Source: Solitalea agri (GTDB taxonomy: Bacteria; Bacteroidota; Bacteroidia; Sphingobacteriales; Sphingobacteriaceae). Taken from it: 64,000 nt of DNA. Location: contig NZ_JAMWYS010000053.1 of the NCBI RefSeq assembly GCF_023914155.1, forward strand, positions 149,339 through 213,338, given 5' to 3'. Below the pieces are notes generated by a model, which saw only the letters and a program-made list of their open reading frames with translations, searched no databases and was not told where the DNA came from. This document shows, in pieces, positions 1 to 9,745 of the stretch. The first letter of the stretch is position 1. The number at the start of each line of letters is the position of its first letter. Both the position numbers and the translations under genes were made by a program.

Positions 1-185
1 TTACAAAGCTTTGGTTTGGTGAGAAAAATATCTCACTCTTAGGTAAGTTTATAGTGAAATGCCGAATTCACCTCAAAAATATCCCGACAATAATTTTAAT
101 CTCTTGAGCGATTTAGACACTTGGCCATTTATTATCAATTCCTTAACATTGCGATTGCATATTGCTTTCCTCCTGATTGGGTACT

Positions 186-779
186 ATGAATACTTGGAAC
201 GAGTTTAAAAACGGAAACAAAGACGCGTTTGTGCTTTTGTACAAGGCTCATTACAGGTATTTATGTACGTATGGTCATCAGATCTCTAACGATATGGAGC
301 TGGTAGAAGAATGCGTGCAACAGCTTTTTTATGAATTGTGGGATAATCGCGAGCGACTGAAAGAGGTGCAATTTGTAAAAACCTATCTTCAAACCTATTT
401 AAGAAGAAAAATAAATAGGGAGCTAACTAAGCAAAATAGGAGTGAATCGCTGGAAACAAGTCATTATTTGGAACTTGAACAGGAGCATTCATTTGAAGAA
501 ATGCTGATCAAAAGAGTGGAGTCTGAAAATTTAAAGATTAAGCTTGAAAAGGCATTTAGTAAATTATCGGCTTCTCAACTCGAACTTATCCGCTTACGGT
601 TTTATGAAAATTTAAGCTATGACGAAATTTCACAGCTAACAGGCTTCAGTCATAGCATAATATACAATCAAATATCCCGTGCTTTAAAGATTATCCGCAA
701 GCATCTTACCGTTACTGTAATTACCACCCTGGGTATATTGGTTCTGATCCTATTTGCGATCAGGCTTTTTATTAAGTAA
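186..779 (+). CDS. ECF-type RNA polymerase sigma factor (FecI-like) with hydrophobic C-terminal tail
   Basis: Sigma-70 family factor of the extracytoplasmic-function group, expected to direct RNA polymerase to the SusC/SusD genes downstream. Region 2 lies at about residues 6-60 (motifs DAFVLLYKAHY and VEECVQQLFYELW) and region 4 at about 122-172 (LSYDEISQLTGFSHSIIYNQISRALK, a helix-turn-helix). The ORF opens with TTG at 177, but ATG at 186 (MNTWNEF) is the natural start. The last ~20 residues (TLGILVLILFAIRLFIK) are strongly hydrophobic and could be a membrane helix, which is not part of a minimal ECF factor. A FecR-type anti-sigma gene follows 188 bp downstream, the usual FecI/FecR arrangement in Bacteroidota. 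Family assignment is firm; the regulon is inferred from position. Confidence 0.93.
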   Translation: MNTWNEFKNGNKDAFVLLYKAHYRYLCTYGHQISNDMELVEECVQQLFYELWDNRERLKEVQFVKTYLQTYLRRKINRELTKQNRSESLETSHYLELEQEHSFEEMLIKRVESENLKIKLEKAFSKLSASQLELIRLRFYENLSYDEISQLTGFSHSIIYNQISRALKIIRKHLTVTVITTLGILVLILFAIRLFIK

Positions 780-967
780 AAGTATTTTCAGTCTTATTAA
801 TTAAAAACATAAGAGGCCATAAACCGGTCTCGATAGTCTTTTATTGGACTGCTTTTAGCCAATTTTCATTCCGGAAAAAATCGCTGAAATTTTATTTCAA
901 AAAATGTGATAGAAATCGCGAGGCAATTGCACTAATAGTAAAACATAAATCAAATAATCAAAACAGG

Positions 968-2215
968 ATGAATTATAATAACTATGAACCGGAAGATTTT
1001 GCAGCTGACGAGTCTTTTATAAACTTTTATAAAAAGTCAGATCAAAAGCATGTGTCTTTTTGGGAGTCATGGATTGAGAGTCATCCCGAGAAACAAAAAG
1101 ATATTCAACAAGCATGTAGTTTAATTGAACTATTAACATGGCAGGGCACTGATGTTAATTTTCAACGAAATCTGCAAAAGCTTAAAACTTATATTAATCT
1201 TGACAATAGCTCTTTAGAACAAATGCCGGTAATACAACCAGATAGCAGTCCGCAAAGTGGTGGCTTTAACTGGTTGTATTTTACTAAAATAGCAGCGGCT
1301 ATAATTGTTTTGATTAGTGTTGGATTAGGTGTTTACCGCTATTCTACCAAAGGGGAACTAGTTAAAGAAAATAATGCAGTAGCAGATATTGCTCCGGGAG
1401 GAAATAAAGCAATACTCACCCTGACTGATGGTCGGAAAATTAACCTAAACGAAGCCCATAACGGAGTACTTGCAGAACAATCGGGGATTAAAATAGCTAA
1501 AACTGCCGATGGAATGCTGGTTTACACCATTAGTGAAAGAAATCAAAAAAATACAACATCTACCCTTGAATACAATACTATTGAAACTCCTAAAGGAGGC
1601 CAATACCAAATAAACCTGCCCGACGGTACCAAGGTGTGGTTAAACGCAGCTTCCTCTATTCATTATCCAACAAAATTCATGGGTAAAGAACGAAGAGTGG
1701 AAATAAACGGTGAGGCTTATTTTGAAGTGGCGAAGAATGCGAAAATGCCATTCAAAGTGTCAATTAATAACAGTTCGGAAGTTGAAGTGCTGGGAACTCA
1801 TTTCAATATTAACAGCTACGCCGACGAGGAAATGATTAAGACCACTTTATTAGAAGGTTCTGTACGGTTTTCAAGCTTAAAGCAACAAACGGCTGTGGTT
1901 TTAAAACCTGGCGAGCAATCAGCGTTCAATAAGGATGAAGGGCAAATTAATGTAAAGCAAGCTGATGTTGAAGAAGCAGTTGCCTGGAAAAACGGTGATT
2001 TTATTTTCAGAAAGCAACCGTTAGCTGAAATACTGAAAACATTAAGCCGCTGGTATTCAATTGATGTTGAATATGAAACAACCAGCTTATCGCAGCAAAC
2101 CTATAGTGGCGTTATTTCAAGGACCAAAAATTTATCCGCGGTTATTTCCATGCTGGAGTCTACCGGACAAATTAACCTGAAAGTAGAAGGCAATAAAATT
2201 ATAGTCAGAAAATAA
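968..2215 (+). CDS. FecR-family anti-sigma factor (FecR + DUF4974)
   Basis: Single-pass inner-membrane anti-sigma factor that should hold the neighbouring ECF sigma factor inactive until the SusC receptor signals through the periplasm. The N-terminal ~100 residues form the cytoplasmic sigma-binding part. A transmembrane segment follows at about 105-123 (KIAAAIIVLISVGLGVY). The periplasmic FecR domain contains ETPKGGQYQINLPDGTKVWL, GEAYFEVAK and VEVLGTHFNINSY, and the C-terminal DUF4974 region runs from about WKNGDFIFR to the end. The 415-aa length is typical. It is paralogous to the FecR at 23627-24778, sharing most of these motifs. The ATG at 968 is preceded by an A-rich stretch with AGG. 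Confidence 0.94.
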   Translation: MNYNNYEPEDFAADESFINFYKKSDQKHVSFWESWIESHPEKQKDIQQACSLIELLTWQGTDVNFQRNLQKLKTYINLDNSSLEQMPVIQPDSSPQSGGFNWLYFTKIAAAIIVLISVGLGVYRYSTKGELVKENNAVADIAPGGNKAILTLTDGRKINLNEAHNGVLAEQSGIKIAKTADGMLVYTISERNQKNTTSTLEYNTIETPKGGQYQINLPDGTKVWLNAASSIHYPTKFMGKERRVEINGEAYFEVAKNAKMPFKVSINNSSEVEVLGTHFNINSYADEEMIKTTLLEGSVRFSSLKQQTAVVLKPGEQSAFNKDEGQINVKQADVEEAVAWKNGDFIFRKQPLAEILKTLSRWYSIDVEYETTSLSQQTYSGVISRTKNLSAVISMLESTGQINLKVEGNKIIVRK

Positions 2216-2482
2216 ATCCACATTCAATCTAAATGACCTAAACAATTTAATATGGAGAAACTATACAAAAACGACCCCTAAACAGCTAGCCATTATTCAT
2301 GGCAACCACCAATAGGTTAATTCAAAAAAGAACCGGAAATGCGCTAACATCCCCGGTCAATTTGCTTAGCCTATTCATCAATCCCTTATCAGGTATTGTA
2401 TAAACAATTTATTAATGAACTATTGTGTTGTGTTGGAACGTGCATGTAACCGGACACTCCACAAACTAAAGCTGTCAAATTT

Positions 2483-5400
2483 ATGAATTTTTACAACAAG
2501 TGCTTATGCAGGCCACCGGCTTGTGTCAGAAAGTTTTTGCATGTTATGAAGCTAACTGTGTTATTATTAACCACTACAATTCTTCAGTTAAGTGCAAGTA
2601 GTTACGGTCAAAATGTAACTCTTCATGAGCAAAATGTGTCGTTGGTAGATGTATTTAAAGAAATTAGAAAGCAAACCGGCTATGATTTCTTTTATAATGA
2701 TCGGGTACTTGAAAATACCAAAAACATTAATATCAACCTGAAAGAAGCCCCTCTGACAGAAGCGTTGGATGCTTGTTTTACAGGTCAGCCAATAACATAT
2801 TCAATTAACAACAAGATTGTTATTGTGAAAGCTTTGGAACGGCCGAGTGTGGTTGAAATCAAAAGTAATCCAGCTGAAATTAACGCCAAAGGGAAGGTTG
2901 TTGACGCCAACGGATTGCCATTGCCCGGAGTATCAATAACAGTTAAAGGCGCCAGTAAAGGGACTCAAACCGATGTAAATGGAGCATTTACACTTAGTGT
3001 CAGCAAAGGCAGTGTGTTGGTTTTTTCATTTATCGGTTATAAGAAAAAAGAAATAACGGTTGAGCGGGAAATGGTGTTTAATGTTATCCTGGAAGAAGAT
3101 CTGGCAAAACTCGAACAGGTAGTGGTAGTGGGTTATGGCGAAACCCGCAAGAAAGATCTAACCGGTTCGATAGCTTCCATTAAAGCGGAGGCAGTTCAAA
3201 GTATGAATTCGCCCAATTTTGATGTGGCTTTAGTTGGACAGGCGCCAGGTGTGTACGTTGTAAAAACCAATGGAGCCCCAGGAGCTGATGCTTCTATCCG
3301 GATTAGAGGTGGAACTTCTGTACTGGGAGTTAACGAACCTTTGTATGTTATAGATGGAATACCGGTTCAAATAGGCGGAGGCGGAGGGAGCGACTCCTAT
3401 TCCAATAGTCGTTCAGTTCAAATCTCTCCTTTGGCCTCTATTAATCCTGAAGATCTTGAAAGTATAGATATCTTAAAAGATGCTTCGGCAACAGCTATTT
3501 ATGGATCAAGAGCTGCCAACGGGGTTGTTATAATTACCACCAAAAGAGGGAAAAAAGGCCAGGAGCCTTCATTAAAGTTCTCTTATTCAAGTGTATTTGA
3601 GGATTTTACCAATCGGTATAAAATGCTTAATACGGCGCAATATATCGATGTTGTAAACAAAGCTTATGCAAATGCGAATCTTGCAGTTCCGGCTGATTTT
3701 AAACCAAATGATAAAGTTTACAGTAACTGGCAAAATGAGGTAACGCAGGTGAGCCAGTCGAATAGCTGGAACTTGAGCCTGACCGGAGGTACTCCTAACA
3801 GTAAAACCATTTATGCCTTTTCAGCAGGGACGAACGACCAGAAAGGTGTTATTATGGGTTCTGGATTTAAACGGTATAATTTGGCAACTAACCTTGAAAC
3901 CAATGTTTTTGATAAGTTAAAGGTTGGAACTAATCTTAAATACAGTCAATCAACCACCAAAGGAAACGGAAATAGCTTTTACTATAACATTGTTAAGTAC
4001 AGACCTGATGTTCCGATTTATGATGAAAAAGGAAATTATGCTACTACGATAGATAGTACTTCAAGCAATCCATACGCACAACTGAAGCAAATCTCTGAGT
4101 CAGCTAACAAAAACCTGATGGCTTCTTTTTATGGAGAGTTTGAGATTGTAAACGGACTTAAGTTAAAATCTTCTCTTTCTTACAATACTGTTGACGGGAC
4201 AAACTTGCGATATATTCCAAGCTGGGACGCGTTTGAAGCACGAAATCGCAGAACCGGTTCACGTACCGATAATTTAAGCTCATTTGACTCCAGAATATTC
4301 GACAATACGTTAACGTATAATAACTTTTTCGGCAAGCATTATGTAAATGCACTTGCCGGAGCTTCCTTTACTCAGGATAAAAGTAATTACACAAGAGTCA
4401 GTTCTTCAAATTTCCCTAATGATGATGCCTTAAATAATCTAGGGTCGGCGGCTACTATAAGTCAGTATGGAAGCGGGGGAAGTATAAGTGGTTTGGAATC
4501 GTATTTCATCCGTGGAAATTATAATTATGCAGGGAAATATTACTTAACATTTACCGGCAGAGCTGATAAATCAACCAAATTTGGCCCGAATAATCAATGG
4601 GGAGTTTTCCCTTCTGCAGCTTTAGCATGGAGGATTTCTGAAGAAAATTTCTTGAAGAAATATGATTTCATTAATGATGCAAAGCTGAGAATATCGGCAG
4701 GTCGTACCGGCTCCGCCAACTTCGGTGATTTTCTTTATTCAACATTTTTCACCACCGGCAGTTTCTACAACGGTGTAAATGGTGTAATTCCGAACACAGT
4801 TCCAAATCCAAGTATCAGATGGGAAACCACTAATCAGTTAGATGCTGGTTTAGACTTTAGTTTGTTTCAGAATAAACTGCGCGGATCGGTTACCTATTAT
4901 TATAAACTTACCAAAGATCTAATTCTAGGTGTTGATGTTCCATATGAAACCGGAGCGGCCAACCAATTGACCAATATTGGTGACGTGTTGAACAAAGGTT
5001 TAGAGATTCAATTAGGTACCGATATTATCAGCACGAACAACTTTACCTGGAGCACTGATTTCAACATCAGTTTTAATAACAATGTGCTTAAAAAACTTAA
5101 TGGGGGCAGCTTGCCTAATGGAGTGCGTTTGACTGAAGGTGAGCCTTTGTCTTATTTCTATGGATATAAAACCGATGGTTTGTTCCAAACCCAAAGTGAA
5201 ATTGATGCGCTGAATGCTGCAGCTCCAAATAATATTTATCAAGCCGTTAAAACCGCCCCTGGTGACTATAAGTTTGTAGACACGAATAAGGATGGATATA
5301 TAACTGCGGATGATATGGTTAAACTTGGAAATGCAGAACCTGATTTCTTTGGAGGATGGAACCATACACTTCGATATAAAAAATTCAGTCTCTCAGCATT

Positions 5401-5842
5401 ATTCAACTACAGTGTAGGGAATGTATTGTATAATTCAAGCCAGGCCAGTTTATCTATTTTTAACAGTTATCTGAGTAATTACAATACAGGAATATTAAAT
5501 GCCTGGACACCGGAGCATCCAAATACTAATTCGCCAAGAGTTGTTGCTGGTAATCCGAATCAGAATGGCCGTATTTCAGACCAATATGTTTCAACCGCTT
5601 CATTCATCAGGCTGAAAAATCTTTATTTAAGTTACCTGTTAAATGATACGCGGTTAAATAAGTTTTATCTGAACAATGTCCGCTTATTTGTTGCAGCCAC
5701 CAACGTATTTACTGTTACCGGTTACAATGGACTGGATCCTGAAGTAAATACAAATCCAAGCAGCCCAATAGGACAAGGATATGACGGTGGAGGATACCCT
5801 CAAACCCGTAGTTTTTCAATGGGTGTTAATGTTACCTTCTAA
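2483..5842 (+). CDS. SusC/RagA-family TonB-dependent receptor with STN signalling domain
   Basis: Outer-membrane TonB-dependent importer, working as a pair with the SusD lipoprotein encoded next. Order of parts: signal peptide (MKLTVLLLTTTILQLSASSYGQ), STN domain at about 45-115 that contacts FecR across the periplasm, carboxypeptidase-D-like repeat (GKVVDANGLPLPGVSITVKG), SusC signature VVVGYGE, plug domain, and a long beta-barrel ending in an aromatic-terminated strand (GVNVTF). The STN domain together with upstream sigma/FecR genes marks a transducing receptor. The ATG at 2483 gives an N-terminal extension (MNFYNKCLCR) before the hydrophobic core, a pattern also seen in the paralogue at 24989. 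The substrate is unknown; the neighbouring thioredoxins do not point to a polysaccharide. Confidence 0.95.
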   Translation: MNFYNKCLCRPPACVRKFLHVMKLTVLLLTTTILQLSASSYGQNVTLHEQNVSLVDVFKEIRKQTGYDFFYNDRVLENTKNININLKEAPLTEALDACFTGQPITYSINNKIVIVKALERPSVVEIKSNPAEINAKGKVVDANGLPLPGVSITVKGASKGTQTDVNGAFTLSVSKGSVLVFSFIGYKKKEITVEREMVFNVILEEDLAKLEQVVVVGYGETRKKDLTGSIASIKAEAVQSMNSPNFDVALVGQAPGVYVVKTNGAPGADASIRIRGGTSVLGVNEPLYVIDGIPVQIGGGGGSDSYSNSRSVQISPLASINPEDLESIDILKDASATAIYGSRAANGVVIITTKRGKKGQEPSLKFSYSSVFEDFTNRYKMLNTAQYIDVVNKAYANANLAVPADFKPNDKVYSNWQNEVTQVSQSNSWNLSLTGGTPNSKTIYAFSAGTNDQKGVIMGSGFKRYNLATNLETNVFDKLKVGTNLKYSQSTTKGNGNSFYYNIVKYRPDVPIYDEKGNYATTIDSTSSNPYAQLKQISESANKNLMASFYGEFEIVNGLKLKSSLSYNTVDGTNLRYIPSWDAFEARNRRTGSRTDNLSSFDSRIFDNTLTYNNFFGKHYVNALAGASFTQDKSNYTRVSSSNFPNDDALNNLGSAATISQYGSGGSISGLESYFIRGNYNYAGKYYLTFTGRADKSTKFGPNNQWGVFPSAALAWRISEENFLKKYDFINDAKLRISAGRTGSANFGDFLYSTFFTTGSFYNGVNGVIPNTVPNPSIRWETTNQLDAGLDFSLFQNKLRGSVTYYYKLTKDLILGVDVPYETGAANQLTNIGDVLNKGLEIQLGTDIISTNNFTWSTDFNISFNNNVLKKLNGGSLPNGVRLTEGEPLSYFYGYKTDGLFQTQSEIDALNAAAPNNIYQAVKTAPGDYKFVDTNKDGYITADDMVKLGNAEPDFFGGWNHTLRYKKFSLSALFNYSVGNVLYNSSQASLSIFNSYLSNYNTGILNAWTPEHPNTNSPRVVAGNPNQNGRISDQYVSTASFIRLKNLYLSYLLNDTRLNKFYLNNVRLFVAATNVFTVTGYNGLDPEVNTNPSSPIGQGYDGGGYPQTRSFSMGVNVTF

Positions 5843-5928
5843 TTATTTAAACTTTAATTGACTCCATACAGGATGATCATCCGTACTTAAGTAGTGGATG
5901 AATTTCCTGGGTATCAAAAACTAGAACT

Positions 5929-7281
5929 ATGAATAATACTTTTAAACTATATACAATTGCTGCTTTGTTGGGCTTTTGCACTTTAACGGCGTGCAACCTA
6001 GTTGATGTTACAGATATAGAGCCTGTAAATCAACTTTCGGAAGATCAGGCGATCACCAATATTTCTTCAGCCGAAAAAGTGTTGGCCGGCGCTTACGGAC
6101 AAGTAAGGGGAGGCTTGGAGCTGATTGTGTATTCGCCAGGTAGCGCAGCACAATTAGGTTTGACCTTTGGCGCAGTAGGTGAAAATAGCTTTGTTAACAA
6201 TTCGGTAGCGTCTGATGATTTTTACGTTTCTGCCATCTATATCCGTTGGTATAAAATCATCAATATAGCAAATCATATTATTGAGAAAACCGAAAAGCTG
6301 GATGTTGACAATCCAAGAAAAGCAGAAATTATCGGTGAAGCGAAGTTTCTGCGGGCCCTATCTCATTTTTATTTGCTAAGATTTTGGGGGCAATTTTATA
6401 AAATGGATTCTGAGTACGGAATCGTAATGCGTGATAAACCTGTTGCTGATGCCAGTGCATTGCCCCGCAACACGGTAAAAGAATGTTATGATTTAATATT
6501 TAGTGATCTAGATGAAGCCATAGCAAAAGCTCCGGAATATAAAAAATCGGTATATGCGTCAAAAGTTGCTGCCAAGGCATTAAAAGCGAAGGTGCTGATG
6601 TACGCCAAACGTTACTCGGAAGTAAGCAGTTTAACACAAGCGGTAATTTCTTCAGGACAGGTGAAACTGGAGACAACCTTTGCTGACGTGTTTAAAAACA
6701 AGCATAACTCTTTAGAAGCTTTGTTTGCCACCCCGTTTGATGAAAAAAATGAGCGTAATAATAAGGCGTTCATGTACCGTTCTTCCTATATAATGTCTGA
6801 CTATTACAAAAGCATAATGGCTACAGACGCCCGTAAATCGGTAGCTATTACAGCTACCGGTCGTAATGGAAAGTTTTTGGGTGCAACGGTAAATAGTCAG
6901 CCTTTAACAGCCGACACGGAATATTTCATGCGATTAGCCGAAGTTTATCTGATCCAGGCAGAAGCATTAGCTCGTAGTGGAGGTAGCCTTGCGGAGGTTC
7001 GAAGTTCACTGAATGCGGTTCGAAAAAGAGCCGGTATGCCTGATATTACTTTTGATACCAAAGCAGAATTATTGGAAGCAATTCGAATGGAGAAAATCTA
7101 TGAATTAGGTGCCGAAAGTGGTGAAGAATGGTTTGACCTGGTTCGATATACAAAGGAAGGTGATCTCCATATTGAAAATATTAAGTCGGGTATCAGAAGT
7201 GAAACGCAATTCATTTTGCCTATTCCGCTTAATACTATTCGTTCTTCTCAAAATGTCGTTAAACAAAACCCTGGCTATTAA
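5929..7281 (+). CDS. SusD/RagB-family surface lipoprotein
   Basis: Substrate-capturing lid lipoprotein of the SusCD pair, 87 bp downstream of its SusC partner. The N-terminal signal ends in a lipobox (TLTAC, Cys about residue 22). TPR-like helical motifs typical of SusD follow (EAKFLRALSHFYLLRFWGQ; AEVYLIQAEALARSGG; LNAVRKRAGMPDI), and the C-terminal part has the usual RMEKIYELGAESGEEWFDLVR block. At 450 aa it is slightly shorter than many SusD proteins. Likely co-transcribed with the SusC gene and the thioredoxin gene 11 bp further on. Confidence 0.94.
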   Translation: MNNTFKLYTIAALLGFCTLTACNLVDVTDIEPVNQLSEDQAITNISSAEKVLAGAYGQVRGGLELIVYSPGSAAQLGLTFGAVGENSFVNNSVASDDFYVSAIYIRWYKIINIANHIIEKTEKLDVDNPRKAEIIGEAKFLRALSHFYLLRFWGQFYKMDSEYGIVMRDKPVADASALPRNTVKECYDLIFSDLDEAIAKAPEYKKSVYASKVAAKALKAKVLMYAKRYSEVSSLTQAVISSGQVKLETTFADVFKNKHNSLEALFATPFDEKNERNNKAFMYRSSYIMSDYYKSIMATDARKSVAITATGRNGKFLGATVNSQPLTADTEYFMRLAEVYLIQAEALARSGGSLAEVRSSLNAVRKRAGMPDITFDTKAELLEAIRMEKIYELGAESGEEWFDLVRYTKEGDLHIENIKSGIRSETQFILPIPLNTIRSSQNVVKQNPGY

Positions 7282-7292
7282 TTGGTGTAAAC

Positions 7293-8486
7293 ATGAAAAA
7301 AGCGATCATTATATCAATTTTGTCATGCTTCTTACTGTTAGAAGTACATGCTCAATCTGAGCCTTCCGGAATCAAGTTTTTTCAGGGAACGGTAAAAGAA
7401 ACACTGGCCAAAGCCCAGCAAGAGAATAAACTGGTTTTTGTCGATTGTTATACATCCTGGTGCGGACCCTGTAAGTGGATGGAGAAAAATGTCTTTACAA
7501 ACGATACAGCAGCCCGTTTCTACAATGAAACCTTTGTGAATTATAAACTCGATATGGAGAAAGGTGAAGGGATTGATTTTCGGAAGAAATATGAAGTTAG
7601 TTCTTTCCCTACCTATTTGTTTATTGATGCCAGCGGGAAATTGGTGCACAAAGCCACCAGCAGAATGTCGACTATGGAATTTGTTTCTGTGGCTAAAAAG
7701 GCCTTAAATCCGAAGGAAACCTCCACTGCAATTGAACAAAAGTATCTTGAAGGAGACAGAAGTCCCGAGCTGCTATTCAAATACATTGCTATCCTGAAGA
7801 ACAGCAACAGAGATAAGGCTCAGACCGTTTATGAGGAATTCATCGGGCTGACTACTGATAAGGACCTGTTAACAGATAAAGGTTGGCAACTTATTAAACT
7901 GTATCCGTTGGATGAACAAAGTCGATTATTTAAATTTTTAAAGGCTAATGAAGCTCATTTTGTTGCAAAATATGGCAGTGCAGAAGTGAAGGAAATTCAA
8001 ACTATTGCTTTTGTCAGAGCTTTAAATGGAGCAATATATGGCAATAATAAAGAAGAGTTCTTTAGGAGATTAGCCATTTATCGTCAGGATAAAAGTGCGA
8101 AAACTCAAGCCGATGCGGCAGAAATGGAACTTAGGTATTATATCCGAAATAAGGATTATGACTCATTTCTAAAAATGGCCAGGCAATACAGCCAAACGGT
8201 TTTGAAAACGGATGAGTTTAAGCTCAGCTTCATTGCCCGCCACTGTTCCAGTTCTACTGAAAATAAAGAGGTGTTGCAGCAGGCATGTATAATGGCCAAG
8301 CAAGCAGTAGATTTAAATGGCAAAGAATTTAGTAATTATTCTACCTATGCCGAACTATGTTTTAAGTTGGGTAATAAAGAGGAGGCCTTAAAAGCTGCTC
8401 AGATTTCCCTGGAGGTTTTAGGCGATGAAAACCCTAAAGCCCAAAAACGAGTAGAGGAGCTTATTGGAAAAATTAAAGTGATGTAA
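7293..8486 (+). CDS. Secreted thioredoxin-fold protein (thioredoxin domain + helical repeat region)
   Basis: Predicted periplasmic or envelope thiol-disulfide protein. A signal peptide (IISILSCFLLLEVHAQ) precedes a thioredoxin domain at about residues 25-140 with the redox motif WCGPC (Cys57 and Cys60) and the cis-proline segment SSFPTYLF. The remaining ~250 residues are helical, with TPR-like character (YAELCFKLGNKEEALKAAQISLEVLG). It starts 11 bp after the SusD stop codon, so it belongs to the same transcript. Thioredoxins of this kind are common beside FecI/FecR-linked SusCD pairs, but their job there is not established. A strong hairpin with a T-run follows the gene. Confidence 0.85.
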   Translation: MKKAIIISILSCFLLLEVHAQSEPSGIKFFQGTVKETLAKAQQENKLVFVDCYTSWCGPCKWMEKNVFTNDTAARFYNETFVNYKLDMEKGEGIDFRKKYEVSSFPTYLFIDASGKLVHKATSRMSTMEFVSVAKKALNPKETSTAIEQKYLEGDRSPELLFKYIAILKNSNRDKAQTVYEEFIGLTTDKDLLTDKGWQLIKLYPLDEQSRLFKFLKANEAHFVAKYGSAEVKEIQTIAFVRALNGAIYGNNKEEFFRRLAIYRQDKSAKTQADAAEMELRYYIRNKDYDSFLKMARQYSQTVLKTDEFKLSFIARHCSSSTENKEVLQQACIMAKQAVDLNGKEFSNYSTYAELCFKLGNKEEALKAAQISLEVLGDENPKAQKRVEELIGKIKVM

Positions 8487-8517
8487 TTCTCTTTAAGGCC
8501 AATATCTTATTGTACAG

Positions 8518-8553
8518 GGCTTAAAAAGTGAAAGCTTTTTAAGCCTTGTTTTT
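8518..8553 (+). terminator. Rho-independent terminator or attenuator between two thioredoxin genes
   Basis: Perfect 11-bp stem (GGCTTAAAAAG with CTTTTTAAGCC) and a 6-nt loop, followed by TTGTTTTT. It ends only about 22 bp before the ATG of the next gene, so there is no room for a promoter after it. The hairpin therefore lies in the leader of the downstream message or limits read-through into it. Confidence 0.8.
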
Positions 8554-8574
8554 AACCTATTTATCGATCATTAA

Positions 8575-9699
8575 ATGAAAAAGATATTATATGTGCTATT
8601 AGCCTTTATGTGCTGTAGTGTTTCTATCATGGCTCAAACTAAAAAAGGCTTCAAGCTTTCAGGAGAGCTTAAAAATCTTAAAGACGGAGAAAAGGTTTGC
8701 TTACTATTCAGGGGTGCTAACTACAATTCTCCAGATACGCTTGCTTCAGGTATTGCAAAAAATAACCGATTTGAAATGAAGGGCACCCTGAAGTCTACTG
8801 ATCTTTATTATTTGGCTGCCGGAAACCGCAGGGTTCAAGGGCTTTTATTTCTTGATAATTCAACGGTAGAAATTAAAGGTTCAGCAGATTCAATGCGTCA
8901 GGTAACTGTTAAGGGTTCAGCAGTTAATGATGAATATGTAGCTTTTAATAAGGTATTGCTACCATTTCAATCGCAGGAACGAGAGTTAAACCGACAGCTT
9001 TCTAATGCCAAACCAAATAATGACAAACAAGTAATGGCTGGTATTGAAGATCAATTGAATGAAATAGAATTGAGTAAAAGCAAAGCCATCAATGACTTTA
9101 TCACTGCTCATGTAACTTCATTGACTACTCCGTATTTGATTTTGCATTATGTAAGTGAACCTGACCCAAGAGTTTATGTGCCATTATACAATCAGTTTTC
9201 ACCCGAAGTAAAGCAAAGTAAATATGGGAAAGAACTGAAGAAGAGATTAGATATCCTGGCCACGGTAGCTGTAGGGCAGCATGCACCTAATTTTCGCGCT
9301 CAAACTCCTACAGGCGAAATGCTCTCCTTAAAAGACGTTGTGGTTAAAAGTAAGGTTACTGTAATTGACTTTTGGGCATCATGGTGCGGCCCTTGCCGGG
9401 CGGAAAATCCAAACCTGGTGAAAGTTTATGAGAAATACCATTCGCAAGGATTGAATATTATCAGCGTTTCGCTTGACAAAACAACTGGTGCTGATGCCTG
9501 GAAAAAGGCAATAGCTGATGATAAGCTGTCTTGGAATCATATTTCAGACTTGAAATTCTGGGATTCGGATATCGCTAAACTTTATGGTATAACCGCCATT
9601 CCTCAACTAGTTTTGGTTGACGCCGAAGGAAAAATTGTGGCAAAGAACTTAAGGGGTGAAGCCTTACATAAAAAAATAGAAGAGCTAATGGTAAATTAA
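8575..9699 (+). CDS. TlpA-family thiol-disulfide protein with N-terminal DUF4369 domain
   Basis: Predicted secreted, possibly membrane-anchored, TlpA-like disulfide reductase. The signal peptide (YVLLAFMCCSVSIMAQ) is followed by a DUF4369 beta-rich domain at about 25-115 (FKLSGELKNLKDGEKVCLLF). A helical linker and a C-terminal AhpC/TSA-Redoxin fold come next, with DFWASWCGPCRAE (Cys271 and Cys274) and cis-Pro in GITAIPQLVLVD. The domain order matches the paralogue at 30029-31192. It follows a hairpin rather than being directly joined to the upstream thioredoxin gene, and ends at a stem shared with the convergent VWA gene. Confidence 0.9.
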   Translation: MKKILYVLLAFMCCSVSIMAQTKKGFKLSGELKNLKDGEKVCLLFRGANYNSPDTLASGIAKNNRFEMKGTLKSTDLYYLAAGNRRVQGLLFLDNSTVEIKGSADSMRQVTVKGSAVNDEYVAFNKVLLPFQSQERELNRQLSNAKPNNDKQVMAGIEDQLNEIELSKSKAINDFITAHVTSLTTPYLILHYVSEPDPRVYVPLYNQFSPEVKQSKYGKELKKRLDILATVAVGQHAPNFRAQTPTGEMLSLKDVVVKSKVTVIDFWASWCGPCRAENPNLVKVYEKYHSQGLNIISVSLDKTTGADAWKKAIADDKLSWNHISDLKFWDSDIAKLYGITAIPQLVLVDAEGKIVAKNLRGEALHKKIEELMVN

Positions 9700-9713
9700 C
9701 CAGATGTGGTAAA

Positions 9714-9745
9714 TTAACTAGCAGCAGGGTGTTGCTGCTAGTTAA
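9714..9745. terminator. Bidirectional stem-loop between convergent genes
   Basis: Perfect 13-bp inverted repeat (TTAACTAGCAGCA and its complement) around a 6-nt loop. It lies between the TlpA stop codon and the VWA stop codon of the convergent operon. No long T-run follows on either strand, so its strength as an intrinsic terminator is uncertain. Confidence 0.6.
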
